Assembly: GCF_003144245.1 (NCBI RefSeq)
Contig: NW_020289980.1
Span: 372,001-436,000 of the forward strand
DNA: 64,000 nucleotides
DNA from: Jaminaea rosea
Lineage: Eukaryota > Basidiomycota > Exobasidiomycetes > Microstromatales
Direction of reading: 5' to 3'
Of this stretch, positions 1 through 10,300 are shown piece by piece; the first letter of the stretch is position 1; each line of letters begins with the position of its first letter. A program made the position numbers and the translations under genes. The notes below the pieces were generated by a model. That model searched no databases, was not told the origin of the DNA, and saw only the letters and a list, made by a program, of their open reading frames with translations.

Positions 1-2816
1 CCTTGCAGTTGGCCCATCCGACTCTTTGCTGCGCCCCAGGCCGGCGTACCACTCCCACTCCCACCACCACTCCCGCTCCTCCCGGCGCGAGTGGGTGTTC
101 CCTCCCTCCTCCTTACAGGAGCAATCGCTCTCGTCGGCACCGCCTCTCTACCTTGCTCCTCAGCAGGAGACTCGTCATCCTGGGTGCCACCCATGCCCAA
201 TCCATCCAGATTCGACAGAGGGCCCCAAGCCGCATTGGCAGCCGCTTGAGCCGCCGCGTCCCTATGAGCGGCCAGGCGAGGGGCAACGGCTGAGAGGAGT
301 GGACTGCTTGATGAGGCTGCTGCAGCTGCGGCCGAAATTCCAGCCGGGCCGCCGCCGCCGCCATTGGGTGCCGTAGAGGATGAGGTCGAAGAAGCGGAGA
401 CGGAAGCTGGAGGGAAGTAGCCACCATTGAAGGTTGCGGTCGGGCTAGTGACTGAGTTGCGATGATACCAGGACTGCGGCGCGTGATACCTTGCGGGGCT
501 TGACGCACCGCTCCCTCCACCTCCTGGGCCTCCTGCGCTTCCACCTTCTGTTGCTTGCATGCTGCTCATGCTTCCTGACCCACTCCCAAGGCCTAGTCCT
601 AGACTCATCAACGGACTCAGAGCGCGACGTTTATGAGCGCTACTTATGTAAGGATCGTACCGCTCCCCTGCCCCGCTGGTACCGCGCTCCGAGTTGGCAT
701 TCCCGCTACTACTACTCGATCCACCGGGAGAGTCAGAGCCAGTGCCGCCGAAGCCGAACTTCCTCTTCGTGCTCGCACTGGTGACCGCACTAGCCAAGGT
801 GGGAGAAGAGGCTCGGCTTGTATTGAAAGCGGCCACTCCTCCAGGGTACGCACCACTCGTGCTCGCGGCGGGCGATGTGGAAAGGCCACGACTAGCTGCG
901 GCAGCCAGTGCAAGATCCTTCGCTTTACTGTGATGATGATGATGGTGGTGATGCCGAGCATGCCAGCTCGCCTGATAGCCGTGCAGACGATGTTGCTTGC
1001 GATCGTAGCTGCTTGCTCCTCCTGCTCCTAAGCTGCCTGCGCTTCCGCCAGGCGTGGCACCATCTCTTCCCGTGGCGGCGGAAGATGAGGTCTGGCCGGG
1101 GGAGTTGCGGAAGTCGGTCCATGCTGAGCCCGTTCTCTTGCGGCCAGTTGTGCTGCTTGTTGAGATGCCGCCACGCATGGGCCCGGTGGTGGAGGGTTGG
1201 GTCGGGGTCGAAGTGGTGGAGGAGGTGCTGGGAGATGAGATGGAGAGGCTGTGATTCGCCGCAGCCGGTGCTGCTTCCCCTCCAAGCCCAGCAGCAAGAG
1301 CGCTCAGCCCCATTGGGGTGCGTGGCGCCTCTGTCAAGCCGCGATTGAGTGGGTGCTGACGTGCATCCCAGGGGTAGCCGCCGCCGCGCTCATTGACCGG
1401 AGAGACGTTGGCTGACGAGGGGAGAGATGGGGTTGAAAAGCGTGGTGGAGGAGTCGAGATGGCCGAACTGGGGAAGAGGGTGGACGAGGAGGCGGGGCCA
1501 GCATTGTGACCGGCCAGAGGTGTAGTCGATAGAAGCCCGCTCCCAGCATCAGCGCTCGCGCTATCGTCTTGCATAGCCTCATCGTCTCCCTCGTCCATTT
1601 GCATGTCGTTGGCAGGCTCCAGTGTGGCACCATCAGGGCCGTCAGGCAGTGAGGCAGGCGTGCTCGCAGGCTCGTATCCGGCATCTGAGTCTATCTCGTC
1701 ACCCTCATTTGAGGAAGGACTGCTCAATGCATCAGAAGAGGACTCAAAGCCTACATTGTCGAGCAGATCGTCGTCCCCAGAGGACAAGGCCGCATTGCGT
1801 TGTGCCTGTGCGTGCGCTTGCGAGACGCTGAGGTTGCCCGAGGCGGCATCTGCGTCGTGGACGAGGGTAGAAGATGAGGATGAAGGTGTAGCAAAAGGGC
1901 TACCTTCGCGCATACTGCGAGAGGCCGCAGCCGCTTCGTTGATGGCGCCTAGGCGTTTTGTGACTTTGGCTTCGCTTGCTACCTCCCCTTCGCCAGGTTT
2001 AGACTCTTCCTTGAGGAGTTGAAGGACACGCCGTAGTGGCGGCGCTACTGCATTGCTACCTCGAGGTGCGAGTGAGTGGTTCTCAGCCCTCTGCACCGCA
2101 ACTCGCTTTGTCGGGGAACTAGCCGTAGACTCCTCGTCGTCATCCTCGGCCTCCTCCATCCTCATATCCATCCCGTCCAAATCCAGCTCCACGTCGTCTT
2201 CCCCTCCGTACGATGATGCTGCATCCACGCCTGTACTCCAAGGCTCAGGGCTCAAATGTTGACGACGGGACATTGGCGAGCTCGCCCTCTGCCTGTTGCC
2301 CATACTGCGGGCAAAGGGCGATTCACGCTCCCCACCGCGCATCGAACGAGGGGAGAGGGGAGGGTTGCTTCCCATGCGCGAGTAGGAGGATGTGAGACGT
2401 TCGCGGCTTCTATCGCGATCTGCCGCCGAGCGATAGGACGTCGTATGAGAGGGGCTTCGAGGCTGACGATGTGGTTGAAAGGGAGAAGAAGAGGAGGATG
2501 TGGGCCCACGATCGTCGTACCCTCCTTTGGCTGTGCTGCGCCCTCCGTCGTCATCTTCGTCGTCTTGTCCATCGTCGGGCGCTGCTGTGATGATGTTGCG
2601 GGACAGCGAGGAGCGCGGTCGCAGTGCGTAGGAGCCCAAGCCGCGTTGTTGTGTTGGTCTGGCACCAGCTGCCGTCGTCGATGCCAGAGGAGAGAGGACG
2701 GCAGGCGATGGTGAGGCCGAGCGAGTGGGTAGAGCAAAGTCTGCCAGAGAGGTAGTGAAGTGAGGGCGACAGGTTCGCCCTGGGCCTGCGCCTGGCTCTG
2801 ATTGGCTTGCGCTCAT
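1..2816 (-). CDS. Large Ser/Gly-rich disordered protein, 3' end beyond the left edge
   Basis: One minus-strand frame stays open from an ATG at 2816 to the left edge (about 938 codons), so the protein is longer than shown. It starts MSASQSEPG and is almost entirely low complexity: Ser, Gly, Ala and Pro tracts, acidic patches such as DDEDDD, and an eight-histidine run (+ strand 928-951). A few short segments look conserved-like: LRRVLQLLKEE, RKRTGSAWTDFRNSP, and YDPYISSAHKRRALSP. Basic KRRA-SP and RKR motifs suggest a nuclear phosphoprotein, but this is inference. I recognise no folded domain. The last motif is reminiscent of fungal proteins annotated as Nif1-like cell-cycle regulators, which I hold only as a weak possibility. 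It is divergently paired with the COX16-ERV1 gene across about 200 bp. Confidence 0.75.
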   Translation of the reverse strand, partial: MSASQSEPGAGPGRTCRPHFTTSLADFALPTRSASPSPAVLSPLASTTAAGARPTQQRGLGSYALRPRSSLSRNIITAAPDDGQDDEDDDGGRSTAKGGYDDRGPTSSSSSPFQPHRQPRSPSHTTSYRSAADRDRSRERLTSSYSRMGSNPPLSPRSMRGGERESPFARSMGNRQRASSPMSRRQHLSPEPWSTGVDAASSYGGEDDVELDLDGMDMRMEEAEDDDEESTASSPTKRVAVQRAENHSLAPRGSNAVAPPLRRVLQLLKEESKPGEGEVASEAKVTKRLGAINEAAAASRSMREGSPFATPSSSSSTLVHDADAASGNLSVSQAHAQAQRNAALSSGDDDLLDNVGFESSSDALSSPSSNEGDEIDSDAGYEPASTPASLPDGPDGATLEPANDMQMDEGDDEAMQDDSASADAGSGLLSTTPLAGHNAGPASSSTLFPSSAISTPPPRFSTPSLPSSANVSPVNERGGGYPWDARQHPLNRGLTEAPRTPMGLSALAAGLGGEAAPAAANHSLSISSPSTSSTTSTPTQPSTTGPMRGGISTSSTTGRKRTGSAWTDFRNSPGQTSSSAATGRDGATPGGSAGSLGAGGASSYDRKQHRLHGYQASWHARHHHHHHHHSKAKDLALAAAASRGLSTSPAASTSGAYPGGVAAFNTSRASSPTLASAVTSASTKRKFGFGGTGSDSPGGSSSSSGNANSERGTSGAGERYDPYISSAHKRRALSPLMSLGLGLGSGSGSMSSMQATEGGSAGGPGGGGSGASSPARYHAPQSWYHRNSVTSPTATFNGGYFPPASVSASSTSSSTAPNGGGGGPAGISAAAAAASSSSPLLSAVAPRLAAHRDAAAQAAANAAWGPLSNLDGLGMGGTQDDESPAEEQGREAVPTRAIAPVRRREGTPTRAGRSGSGGGSGSGTPAWGAAKSRMGQLQ

Positions 2817-3013
2817 CGCTCGTCGTACATGATTGGCGAGAATGAGAACAAGCCACTCTCAACAAGCCACTCTCTCTCTCTCCTCCACGAAGTCCGAGTC
2901 CAGTCGGGGTTGGACTGCAAGCGCGAAGCGAGAAGTCAAGACGAGTCTCCAAAGGCGGACTGAGCTTTGTTTCCTCCTTTGCCCTCCTTCCTTCTCATCG
3001 CCACCCACTCACC
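2817..3013. promoter_or_regulatory. Short bidirectional intergenic region
   Basis: This 197-bp stretch separates two divergent start codons, so it must hold both promoters and 5' UTRs. It contains a direct repeat of CAAGCCACTCTC followed by a CT tract (about 2850-2885) and a second pyrimidine-rich run before the COX16-ERV1 ATG. No clear TATA box is visible. Confidence 0.45.
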
Positions 3014-4165
3014 ATGCCACCTTTCCCCTCAAATCCCTATCCCTCATCATCAAGACGCTCCAAGGCTACCTTCATTAATCGTATCATCCCTTCAATCCGT
3101 CGACAGCCATTTCTCCTCTTTGGCCTCCCCTTTACCCTCACAATCGTAACAGCCGCCTATGGCCTCTCCTACCTTACTCAGACCCGCTACGAGTACAATG
3201 CCACCAAGGTGTCGGCCCTGAGCAAAGAAGAGGAGCTTGGAATGAAGAAGGACAGGAGAAAAATCGACTTGAGGGAAGAGTACTTCAAGTTGGGCGGTGG
3301 TACAAGGAGTGGCGCCGGCCCTACCGCTGGACAAAGCGACGAGGGCGACGCCTGGGAGAATTGGGAGCCCAAGCGTGTACCGCGGCCTGAAGGAACAGAA
3401 GAGTGGGGAGTTGGAGGCGGAAGTACAGGGTCTTACGTCGAGTCTGCGTCCAACACGCGCGACTACAAGGGCAAAAGGAGAGCGACGGGACCTATTGCGG
3501 CTGAGGGGCCTGAGGAGGGCACGCCGCTGCCTGGCGGCAATCGAGTCATTATCACAGAGAAGGGCGAGAGGCTGGTCATTGGTCCCGACGGGAAGCCATG
3601 TCGCTCTTGTTCGAGCAGACTTGCCTTCGCAGATGCCATGAGGGGCTCAGGCGGCGGTGGGTCCGCAGGCAAGACGGCAGGAGGCGTGGGGTTCGGCGCA
3701 GCAGCAGCAGCAGCAGCCTCAACCTCTTCAGCAGCTTCTTCGGACAGGTCAATCTCGCAAGTGAAAGGTTGCCCGCCAGACGTCGAGGAGCTCGGTCGCT
3801 CCACGTGGGACTTCCTACACAGCGTAGCAGCCACCTATCCGGAGAAGCCCACAGAGACCCAACGCTCAGCCCTTCTCTCCCTCCTCACATCCCTGCCGGT
3901 TCTCTATCCCTGTGGGTATTGCGCCGACGCCCTGAGCGAAGACTATGCTCGCCGAGCAGTGGAGAGACCCGCGGCTGGTACCCAGGGGAAGCCTCTGGAG
4001 AACATGACTCTACAAGAGGCGACGGAGAGCAAGCGCAGCGCAGCGAGGTTCATGTGCTCGATTCACAACGAGGTGAATGTGCGGCTGGGGAAGCCCGTCT
4101 GGAATTGCGATGACCTGGGCAGATTGAAGAGGAGATGGGAAGATGGTGGGGAGAGGTGCTTTTAG
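3014..4165 (+). CDS. Cox16-Erv1 fusion protein (COX assembly factor joined to FAD sulfhydryl oxidase)
   Basis: A single uninterrupted 383-aa ORF. Residues 1-135 match Cox16, an inner-membrane cytochrome c oxidase assembly factor: basic N-terminus, one transmembrane span (about 33-54), then TRYEYNATKVSALSKEEEL, DRRKIDLREEYFKL and WENWEPKRVPRPEG, which is close to a whole Cox16. After a linker, residues 190-383 match Erv1/ALR, the FAD-dependent oxidase that reoxidises Mia40. Seen there are the shuttle pair CRSC (C196, C199), PPDVEELGRSTWDFLHS, the active-site YPCGYC (C300, C303) and the FAD-site HNEVN. C348 and C365 have the 17-residue spacing of the structural disulfide of yeast Erv1 as I recall it. 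Cox16 is N-in/C-out, so the Erv1 part would face the intermembrane space, where it works. An Ala/Ser linker (about 225-245) lies between the shuttle pair and the core. No stop codon or convincing splice site separates the halves. Confidence 0.93.
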   Translation: MPPFPSNPYPSSSRRSKATFINRIIPSIRRQPFLLFGLPFTLTIVTAAYGLSYLTQTRYEYNATKVSALSKEEELGMKKDRRKIDLREEYFKLGGGTRSGAGPTAGQSDEGDAWENWEPKRVPRPEGTEEWGVGGGSTGSYVESASNTRDYKGKRRATGPIAAEGPEEGTPLPGGNRVIITEKGERLVIGPDGKPCRSCSSRLAFADAMRGSGGGGSAGKTAGGVGFGAAAAAAASTSSAASSDRSISQVKGCPPDVEELGRSTWDFLHSVAATYPEKPTETQRSALLSLLTSLPVLYPCGYCADALSEDYARRAVERPAAGTQGKPLENMTLQEATESKRSAARFMCSIHNEVNVRLGKPVWNCDDLGRLKRRWEDGGERCF

Positions 4166-4337
4166 CAGAGTAAAGGAGAGCTAATCAAAGCCAAATTTCA
4201 AGAGGCCACGCTATGCTAATTGCTATTTGCAGGACGATTCCGTGTGTAGAGAGGCAGATAAGACGGCTATGCGGGAGTGTATGATACAAGATTTGAGGGT
4301 AAGAGAGGGAAAGGTCAAAGGTCCGGGCTCACGAACA

Positions 4338-5831
4338 TTAGCAAAGGAGCGCTTGTCCCACAACTGCTGCAAGGACGGCCATCACGGCGAGCTGAGCAGC
4401 CATCGCCTTGTGCTGCGCTGCCCCCGACGTTGTGGCAGGCTGCGTCCTCGCGACCGTCGTACTCGAGGCGCCGCCGTCGTTCAGTCCATCCGCAAGCGCA
4501 GCAAATCCAACTCTCGCCGTGTCTCCATTCTGCATGATGGTGTAGACCGACGAAAGGAACGCGTCGCCCACGATCCACTGCAGCGTAGAGGCAGATGTGG
4601 ACCCAACGGAGAAGAAGGCGCCCATGCAGTATTCTCCTGACGAGTCGAGCGCGGCCACCTCGAATTGGTCGCTGCCCAAGCTGTACTGCTGGTTACCAAA
4701 AGTTAGGGTGGCATTGACGGACGAATCGCACGGATATTGGTAGTAGCCATCCGCGCCCTCGATTGCCGAGGCTCCATCAATTTTGCTGTACATGGCGGCG
4801 ATGACCGACTCTGGCCCACCAATCAGAGTTGTGCCTGAGTCAATGGCAGCCTTGTTCGTCGACCCGATGTCGATGGAAGAATCTGCTACGGAGACGCCGC
4901 CGAGAGTGATGAGCCAATAAGTCTTGGAGATGACGTTGCTCCAGTTGATGTCGCCTTGGTACAGAGAGGTGTTGGTTCCGCCGAGGGTGAAGTAGCCGCC
5001 TGCCACCGTCGAGGATGACGAAGACGAAGACGAGGACGAGGACGAGGTCGATTGGCGGCGGTATGGCCCACTGCTGGGTCCGCCGGTCCCTCCTTGACCC
5101 CCCTCACCGCCACCCGTGGAGACGGTAACATCGTCCGTGCTGGGGCTACGCTGCAGGTAGAAGCTGAACTCGCTCTCGTTTGCGGCCTGCCAGAACGGCA
5201 CGGAATTCGCACTGCTTAGTGCTTGGAAGCCCAAGCCAGCGATTCCAGAGGTGACATCGTCCTCCAAGTTGGACGACACCTCCGTCGCAACGGCAAAAGG
5301 CATGCCAGGTACTGTATGCCCCGCCAAGGTGAAGGTGTCCCTCGCCTCGTACCCATTGACCGCCCCTGAGCCATAGGTGATGGAGAAGGCGGAGGAGGCA
5401 TTACTGAAGGTGGAGGAGGCCGAGGGCGTGAAGTTGGAGGCGGAGACCCAGATGTCTGACGAGCCCGTGTCCAATACAAGGTTCAGGGCTTTGGCAGGTG
5501 TGCCGACCTCGAAGGTGGCGTACCAGGTGGAGTCGTGTTGGTAATTCACCAGGGGGGCGACACCCACGTCACGTCGCTTCGAAGACGAGGAGGTGGCAGT
5601 CTCGAAGCCGTATTTTCCTTGCAGGTGGGAACGGTGGTTGTTCGCCCATGAGAGAAGGTCATCGCCGGTGCGCGTCGGTGTGCGCTTCTTGACGATGGGG
5701 TAAGTGCGGGGTGACTTGGATGACGAGGAGACTGAGACATCAGGGGATGGGGCAGGAGCTGCGTAGGTGGTGGCGGCTGCGGCGAGGCACAGGAGGAAGA
5801 GGCCGCGAGGCGAGAGCGGTGAGGTGACCAT
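4338..5831 (-). CDS. Pepsin-like (A1) aspartic protease, probably GPI-anchored (yapsin type)
   Basis: Intronless, 497 aa from the ATG at 5831. I chose this ATG because it is followed at once by a signal peptide (LFLLCLAAAATTYA); the frame is open further upstream without one. A propeptide follows, with basic sites KKR and KRRD where Kex2-like cleavage would fit. Both catalytic motifs are present: DTGSSDIW (Asp at about residue 121) and AAIDSGTTLIG (Asp at about 331), with the flap YGSG between them. A Gly-rich then poly-Ser insert carrying a dibasic RR (about 240-278) interrupts the body, like the yapsin loop. The C-terminus ends in Ala/Val-rich hydrophobic residues after a small-residue stretch, as in GPI attachment signals. 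Likely role: cell-surface or secreted processing. It converges on COX16-ERV1 (172-bp gap). Confidence 0.9.
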   Translation of the reverse strand: MVTSPLSPRGLFLLCLAAAATTYAAPAPSPDVSVSSSSKSPRTYPIVKKRTPTRTGDDLLSWANNHRSHLQGKYGFETATSSSSKRRDVGVAPLVNYQHDSTWYATFEVGTPAKALNLVLDTGSSDIWVSASNFTPSASSTFSNASSAFSITYGSGAVNGYEARDTFTLAGHTVPGMPFAVATEVSSNLEDDVTSGIAGLGFQALSSANSVPFWQAANESEFSFYLQRSPSTDDVTVSTGGGEGGQGGTGGPSSGPYRRQSTSSSSSSSSSSSSTVAGGYFTLGGTNTSLYQGDINWSNVISKTYWLITLGGVSVADSSIDIGSTNKAAIDSGTTLIGGPESVIAAMYSKIDGASAIEGADGYYQYPCDSSVNATLTFGNQQYSLGSDQFEVAALDSSGEYCMGAFFSVGSTSASTLQWIVGDAFLSSVYTIMQNGDTARVGFAALADGLNDGGASSTTVARTQPATTSGAAQHKAMAAQLAVMAVLAAVVGQALLC

Positions 5832-7388
5832 GATTGCGAAGCTCTGAGATGCGAGTCCGTAGATGAGTGAAGAGGGATGGATGAGGGATGAAGGTGAAGT
5901 GCGAGGATAAGAGACCCGAGATGTCAATCTATGAATGGTTTCTCTTTGGTCTTGGTTGAATGCGAGACAGCGTCTTCAACCGGCGGCGGGCTGTGACGTC
6001 TGCCGATGGATGACAGAAGTGCAAGGACGAGGAAGCTAGATGCCGAGAAGAGAGGAATGGAGAAGGAGGGATGTCCAGAAGAGGTACAAATCTCACGTAC
6101 GGGCGGAAGCTTTGATGTCGTACGTTCGTTCGGAGGGCCCTGCCGACTGGCACTGCTGACGACGACGAACGATGGACGACGCCTCATTCGGCGAACAATG
6201 CATTCGTGCATCGCTCTCTCTCTCTCCCTCTCCTGATGATGCGTTCATTCGGCCCCCCGCCGCCTAGATCGGCCTCCGCGTTTGTTCCCACCAACTCCAC
6301 CCCGCCTTTCTCTCAACTATACGCAGGCGCAAGCCATGGCTGCCGCCGTCGCCGCGATTTGAGGCGACACAGCCGGGCAGCCGAGGCGGCCGGGCAGATC
6401 GAGCCTCGACGCAGACAAAAGGGGTCGTAGTAAGCCACGCCTCTTTCTAGCGCGCCGATGCAGCACAGCAGCTGCGAAGAGCAGCGGCGGCGGCCAGGCT
6501 AGCGGCTCGTTCAACTGCGCCTTGGCGACCGCGACTTTGACTTGCTGCATTCGGCAGGAGGTTGCGGCTCAACCGCGAAAGGGTCCATTAGGAGCAAGGA
6601 AGCCCAATCTTGATCCGTTGATCGACGCCGCCGCGGCCACGAGGGGAGGACTGCCCGCGCGACAGGACCGTAGCATTCAGTCAACCTGTTAGACAACGGA
6701 CTGGATAGGGCTTGATGCCGAGTCAACACGGTGGTACCATGCCTTGGCCTCTGAAGCTCGTACCGCAACGCTGGTGCAGGTGCAGGTGATTTTGGACGGA
6801 GAGTCAGGACGCATGAGCCAGCCCAGCGCTGCGATGGAGATCCAGGATATCCTTCTCTGCCGCGTGCAAGCTTGCCCCACAATTTTACTGATCAAGCAAA
6901 GCTCGTACGATGCCATTTCACTCCCATCTCATCTGGAGTCTTTCCGCTCGTCAATCGTAGCGGTTGGTGTTGCTCGCCATATTTGGCTGGACTGGCGGAC
7001 TGAGGGTCGACTGGCTCGATGACGTCCGTCTGCAGCGCGGATGCGGGAGCGGCTGGCTCATCATGTGTCAGCCCCGGAGTGCGGAAGACGAAGCCAGGCT
7101 GCACGACTCTGGTCGAGTGGAGATTTTGAGCTACGATGGAGGGCTTTGCCCTACGAGATTAGACGAGGGCGAGACGTCGACGACAGACAGCAGCAGCAAC
7201 AACGAATCGGTCACTACGAGGGCCTTAACGCTCTTCATCACCAACCAACAGCAGTTGTATTTCCATCGCCGTCCTCTCACTGTTCAACGGCGCGCGAGCC
7301 CGTCTTGCTTGAATCGCGGAAGAGGGCCGGCCATTCAGGCACAACTCCACTTCAGCATCATCTTACCCCATCGGTCCATTACACTGCA
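5832..7388. other. Intergenic region upstream of two divergent genes
   Basis: This 1.56-kb stretch lies between the start codons of the aspartic protease and the zinc-finger regulator. A CT microsatellite sits at about 6211-6232. A reading frame open from 7041 joins the regulator in frame, but its Arg/His/Gln-rich translation looks like 5' UTR, so I start the gene at 7389. Other short ORFs here look random. A long leader is common for fungal regulatory genes. Confidence 0.5.
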
Positions 7389-10300
7389 ATGCAGCCCGAG
7401 GCTGCTTCGACGGGCGCAGGCCATGACTTCGTCCTCTTCGACGACAGCTATGGCCCCGGGGGGATGCCGTCGTCGTCCTCATCAGGGTCGACTAGCACAC
7501 TGGCCGAGGCAATGGGTTCCTCCTCCGCGTTCCCGTCGATGTCGAGAAGCAAGCCATCCTTCACAGAGTATCGCGGACCAGCTTCAGTCGGGGGAGGGAG
7601 TGGTGGAGGTGATTCACCATTCGGCAGCCCAGCATCGCGACTCGAAGATGACTTCCCAGTCACAGGAGCAGGGGGTGGATCAAGGCCTTCGTCGGTGGGC
7701 AGCCATGGTAGCGGAACATTAAGCGCAGCAACGGGCATACCGAATCGCAAACGTCAACGAGGCAATGACGGGCGAGGTCATTCGAGTACGACTTCTCTCA
7801 CCGGTCTCGCAGCTGCCATGGGCGCTACCTCGAGCAATCCGAGCCACCAGAGACAAGGCAGCGCATCAAGAGGCTATCGTCAGCGACATTCCATCTCAGA
7901 CGACAGACCCATCCCGGGTCTAGCAGACACGACATTAAGCAATTCGGGCGACGACTGGTCACTCGCAGATACATCTCCTCAGAACCCTCCGAGCGGCAGC
8001 TTTGGCCCGCCGATTGGCGCATTATCACTCGGAGGAGGAGATGGATCAGCGGAACAGTTCGCCTCTCTCTTCCCAGAGCTATCTCAGCAGCAGCAGCAAC
8101 AGCAACAGCAGATTCAGCAAAATGTCGCAGCGATGAAGTTCCAACCACAAGCGCACATGGCCTCCTTCCCAAACTATGCTGTGCAAGGAGCCATGCCTGG
8201 CTCCAACGCCATGTTCCCAGCATCGCAGCCAACTCCAGCACAAGAAGCATTTGCTCGCCAGCAAGTGCGTCAAGAGCTAGCTTCGGTCGACCAGCGAGCA
8301 CTCCGAGGCCCTCTGCGCGACCTCGCGCAAGGCAACAACAATGTCTCGAGCGGCGGCTTTATGCCTACAGCGCCCGCTCAGCCAAATTTCGAAGCCGACT
8401 TGATCGCTGCAGCTCAGAGCTTCGCAGCAAACAGTCAGGCCAATCGTGGGAGAATGGGAGACTCAAGAGCGCCGGGCATCGGTTTGGGACCGAAGCAGGC
8501 TGATCCCCTGGCCCTCAATCAACAGCAAGGCAACGTCGACCAGCAACGTAATCTCCTCTTCCCCGGTCCAGGCATCAATGGCGGCGGTACATGGCAGCCA
8601 GACTACGCTGCGCCCGTAGCCTGGTCGCAGGCCGACCCTGACCAGCAGATGCAGCCCTCGCCACCAAATCAAGGTGGTCCACCACATCGTCCTCCCGTCG
8701 GCCCGAGGAAACGCAGCAATAGTTTCGATGCCAGCTTCCTGCCAGCCTCACGCCCCTGGTTCAGCCAGTCACCGCCTCAGCAACCGGACATGGCAGCCCA
8801 GAATGCGCTCGGCGTTGCACCTGCAAACAGTCTGCAAACGGGACCCGGAGGCGTAGGCATGGGTACAGGGACTGGATGGACGGGCGAGCCCACGAACAAC
8901 TTCAACGCCTTCGACTTGAGCGGCGGTCAAGCTCTGGGTCAAACGAAGCCTCAGCGCAAACCATTGACGAGGGATCGTTCCGGTCTGACCGTCTCGCCCA
9001 GAGAAATGTACCTCGACGCGTCGGCGAGCGACGAGGGCAAGAACGGCCTCGCGGGCTGGTCTGGTCCGCAATTGGCAAACATGGACGCCAACCAGATTCT
9101 CAGCCAATTGCTGATGTCAGCAGGCAAGGATGGCTCCCAAGTCTCGACGCCGAAGGGTCAGCCCAACATGCCAACCTATCTCAGCAAGCCGCCCATGTTG
9201 CGAGCTGATACCATCCGGCCGAGCGACAGTCAGCCGGCAGCGCCAATGATGGGCGGCGATAGACATGCGCCTCCCACTGCAGGCTCATCTGCGAGCAGCG
9301 GATTGAGCCTATTCAGCCCAGCGAGCAGCGATACCACGCCTGATACAGACGACTCCGACGAGAAACCCTTCCACGGCTCTAATGACAACTTCTCGAGGGC
9401 AGATTACGAGGCATTGCTCAGAGCCCAGCCTCAATTTGCCCAGCCTCTGCCACCTCCGCCTCCCATTCAACAATCGCAGCGAAGCACTGCCCCCACCCGC
9501 CGACCAGCAAACATGCCGCGCTTCCTGCCCTCCTCATCAAGCAGCAGCGAGGACGAGGACGAGGACAGTGGTCACCTGGTGCCCGGCCGCGTCATGGGTC
9601 CTCACGGTCCGCAGAGCGTCAATGGTGGGCGTGGCGGAGCCTTTGGCGGCTCATCATCCGCCTCATCTTCGGGGGGCGGTCAATCTTCGTACCTCGACAA
9701 GCCCCTACCTTCTCAACCACTCGGTCGAGGACGAGGCCTGCAAGGCGGCTACGGATATATGCCTGGCAGCGCAGAGAGTGGGCTCGCAATCGACCCTGCT
9801 GAAGCGATGAAGTCCAATGCGATCGATGCGACTATGACGCCCGCTAACAATGCAGCTGGCGGTGAGGCGCCGAGCATGCGCGGCAGTGGGGCAAGTCTCA
9901 ACGGCGGGAGTAGCGAGGCGTCCAACATCGGCGGCGAAGCGGACGATGGATCTATCAGTCCTTCGATCAGGAGCGGCGCACAAGCTATCACACCGCAACA
10001 GGGTCAGCAAGGCTTTGCGCGCCAGCAATTTCAGCAAATGCGTGGCCCTCCGGGAATGATCGGGTCTGGGCAAGGTCGAGGTGCGTTTGGCACGCAAGGA
10101 AGCCAGATTGCCGCACCGCCCACCGTCACGCAAGCGTCCTCCTTGTCGGCGCCTTCGTCGCGTCGATCCAGCAACGCCTCAAGCAGCAGTAATGGCAGTC
10201 AGTGGGAGGGACCAGACGCTGCAGAGGAGGATGACGATGAGGAAGAAGACTACGAGCCCGGAGAGGGAGGAGGAGCTCGGAAGCCTCGGGGGGGCCGCGG

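Noticed and set aside
7041-7388. Upstream extension of the zinc-finger regulator
   Set aside because: The frame is open, but the residues are unlike a protein N-terminus and the ATG at 7389 begins a sensible sequence.
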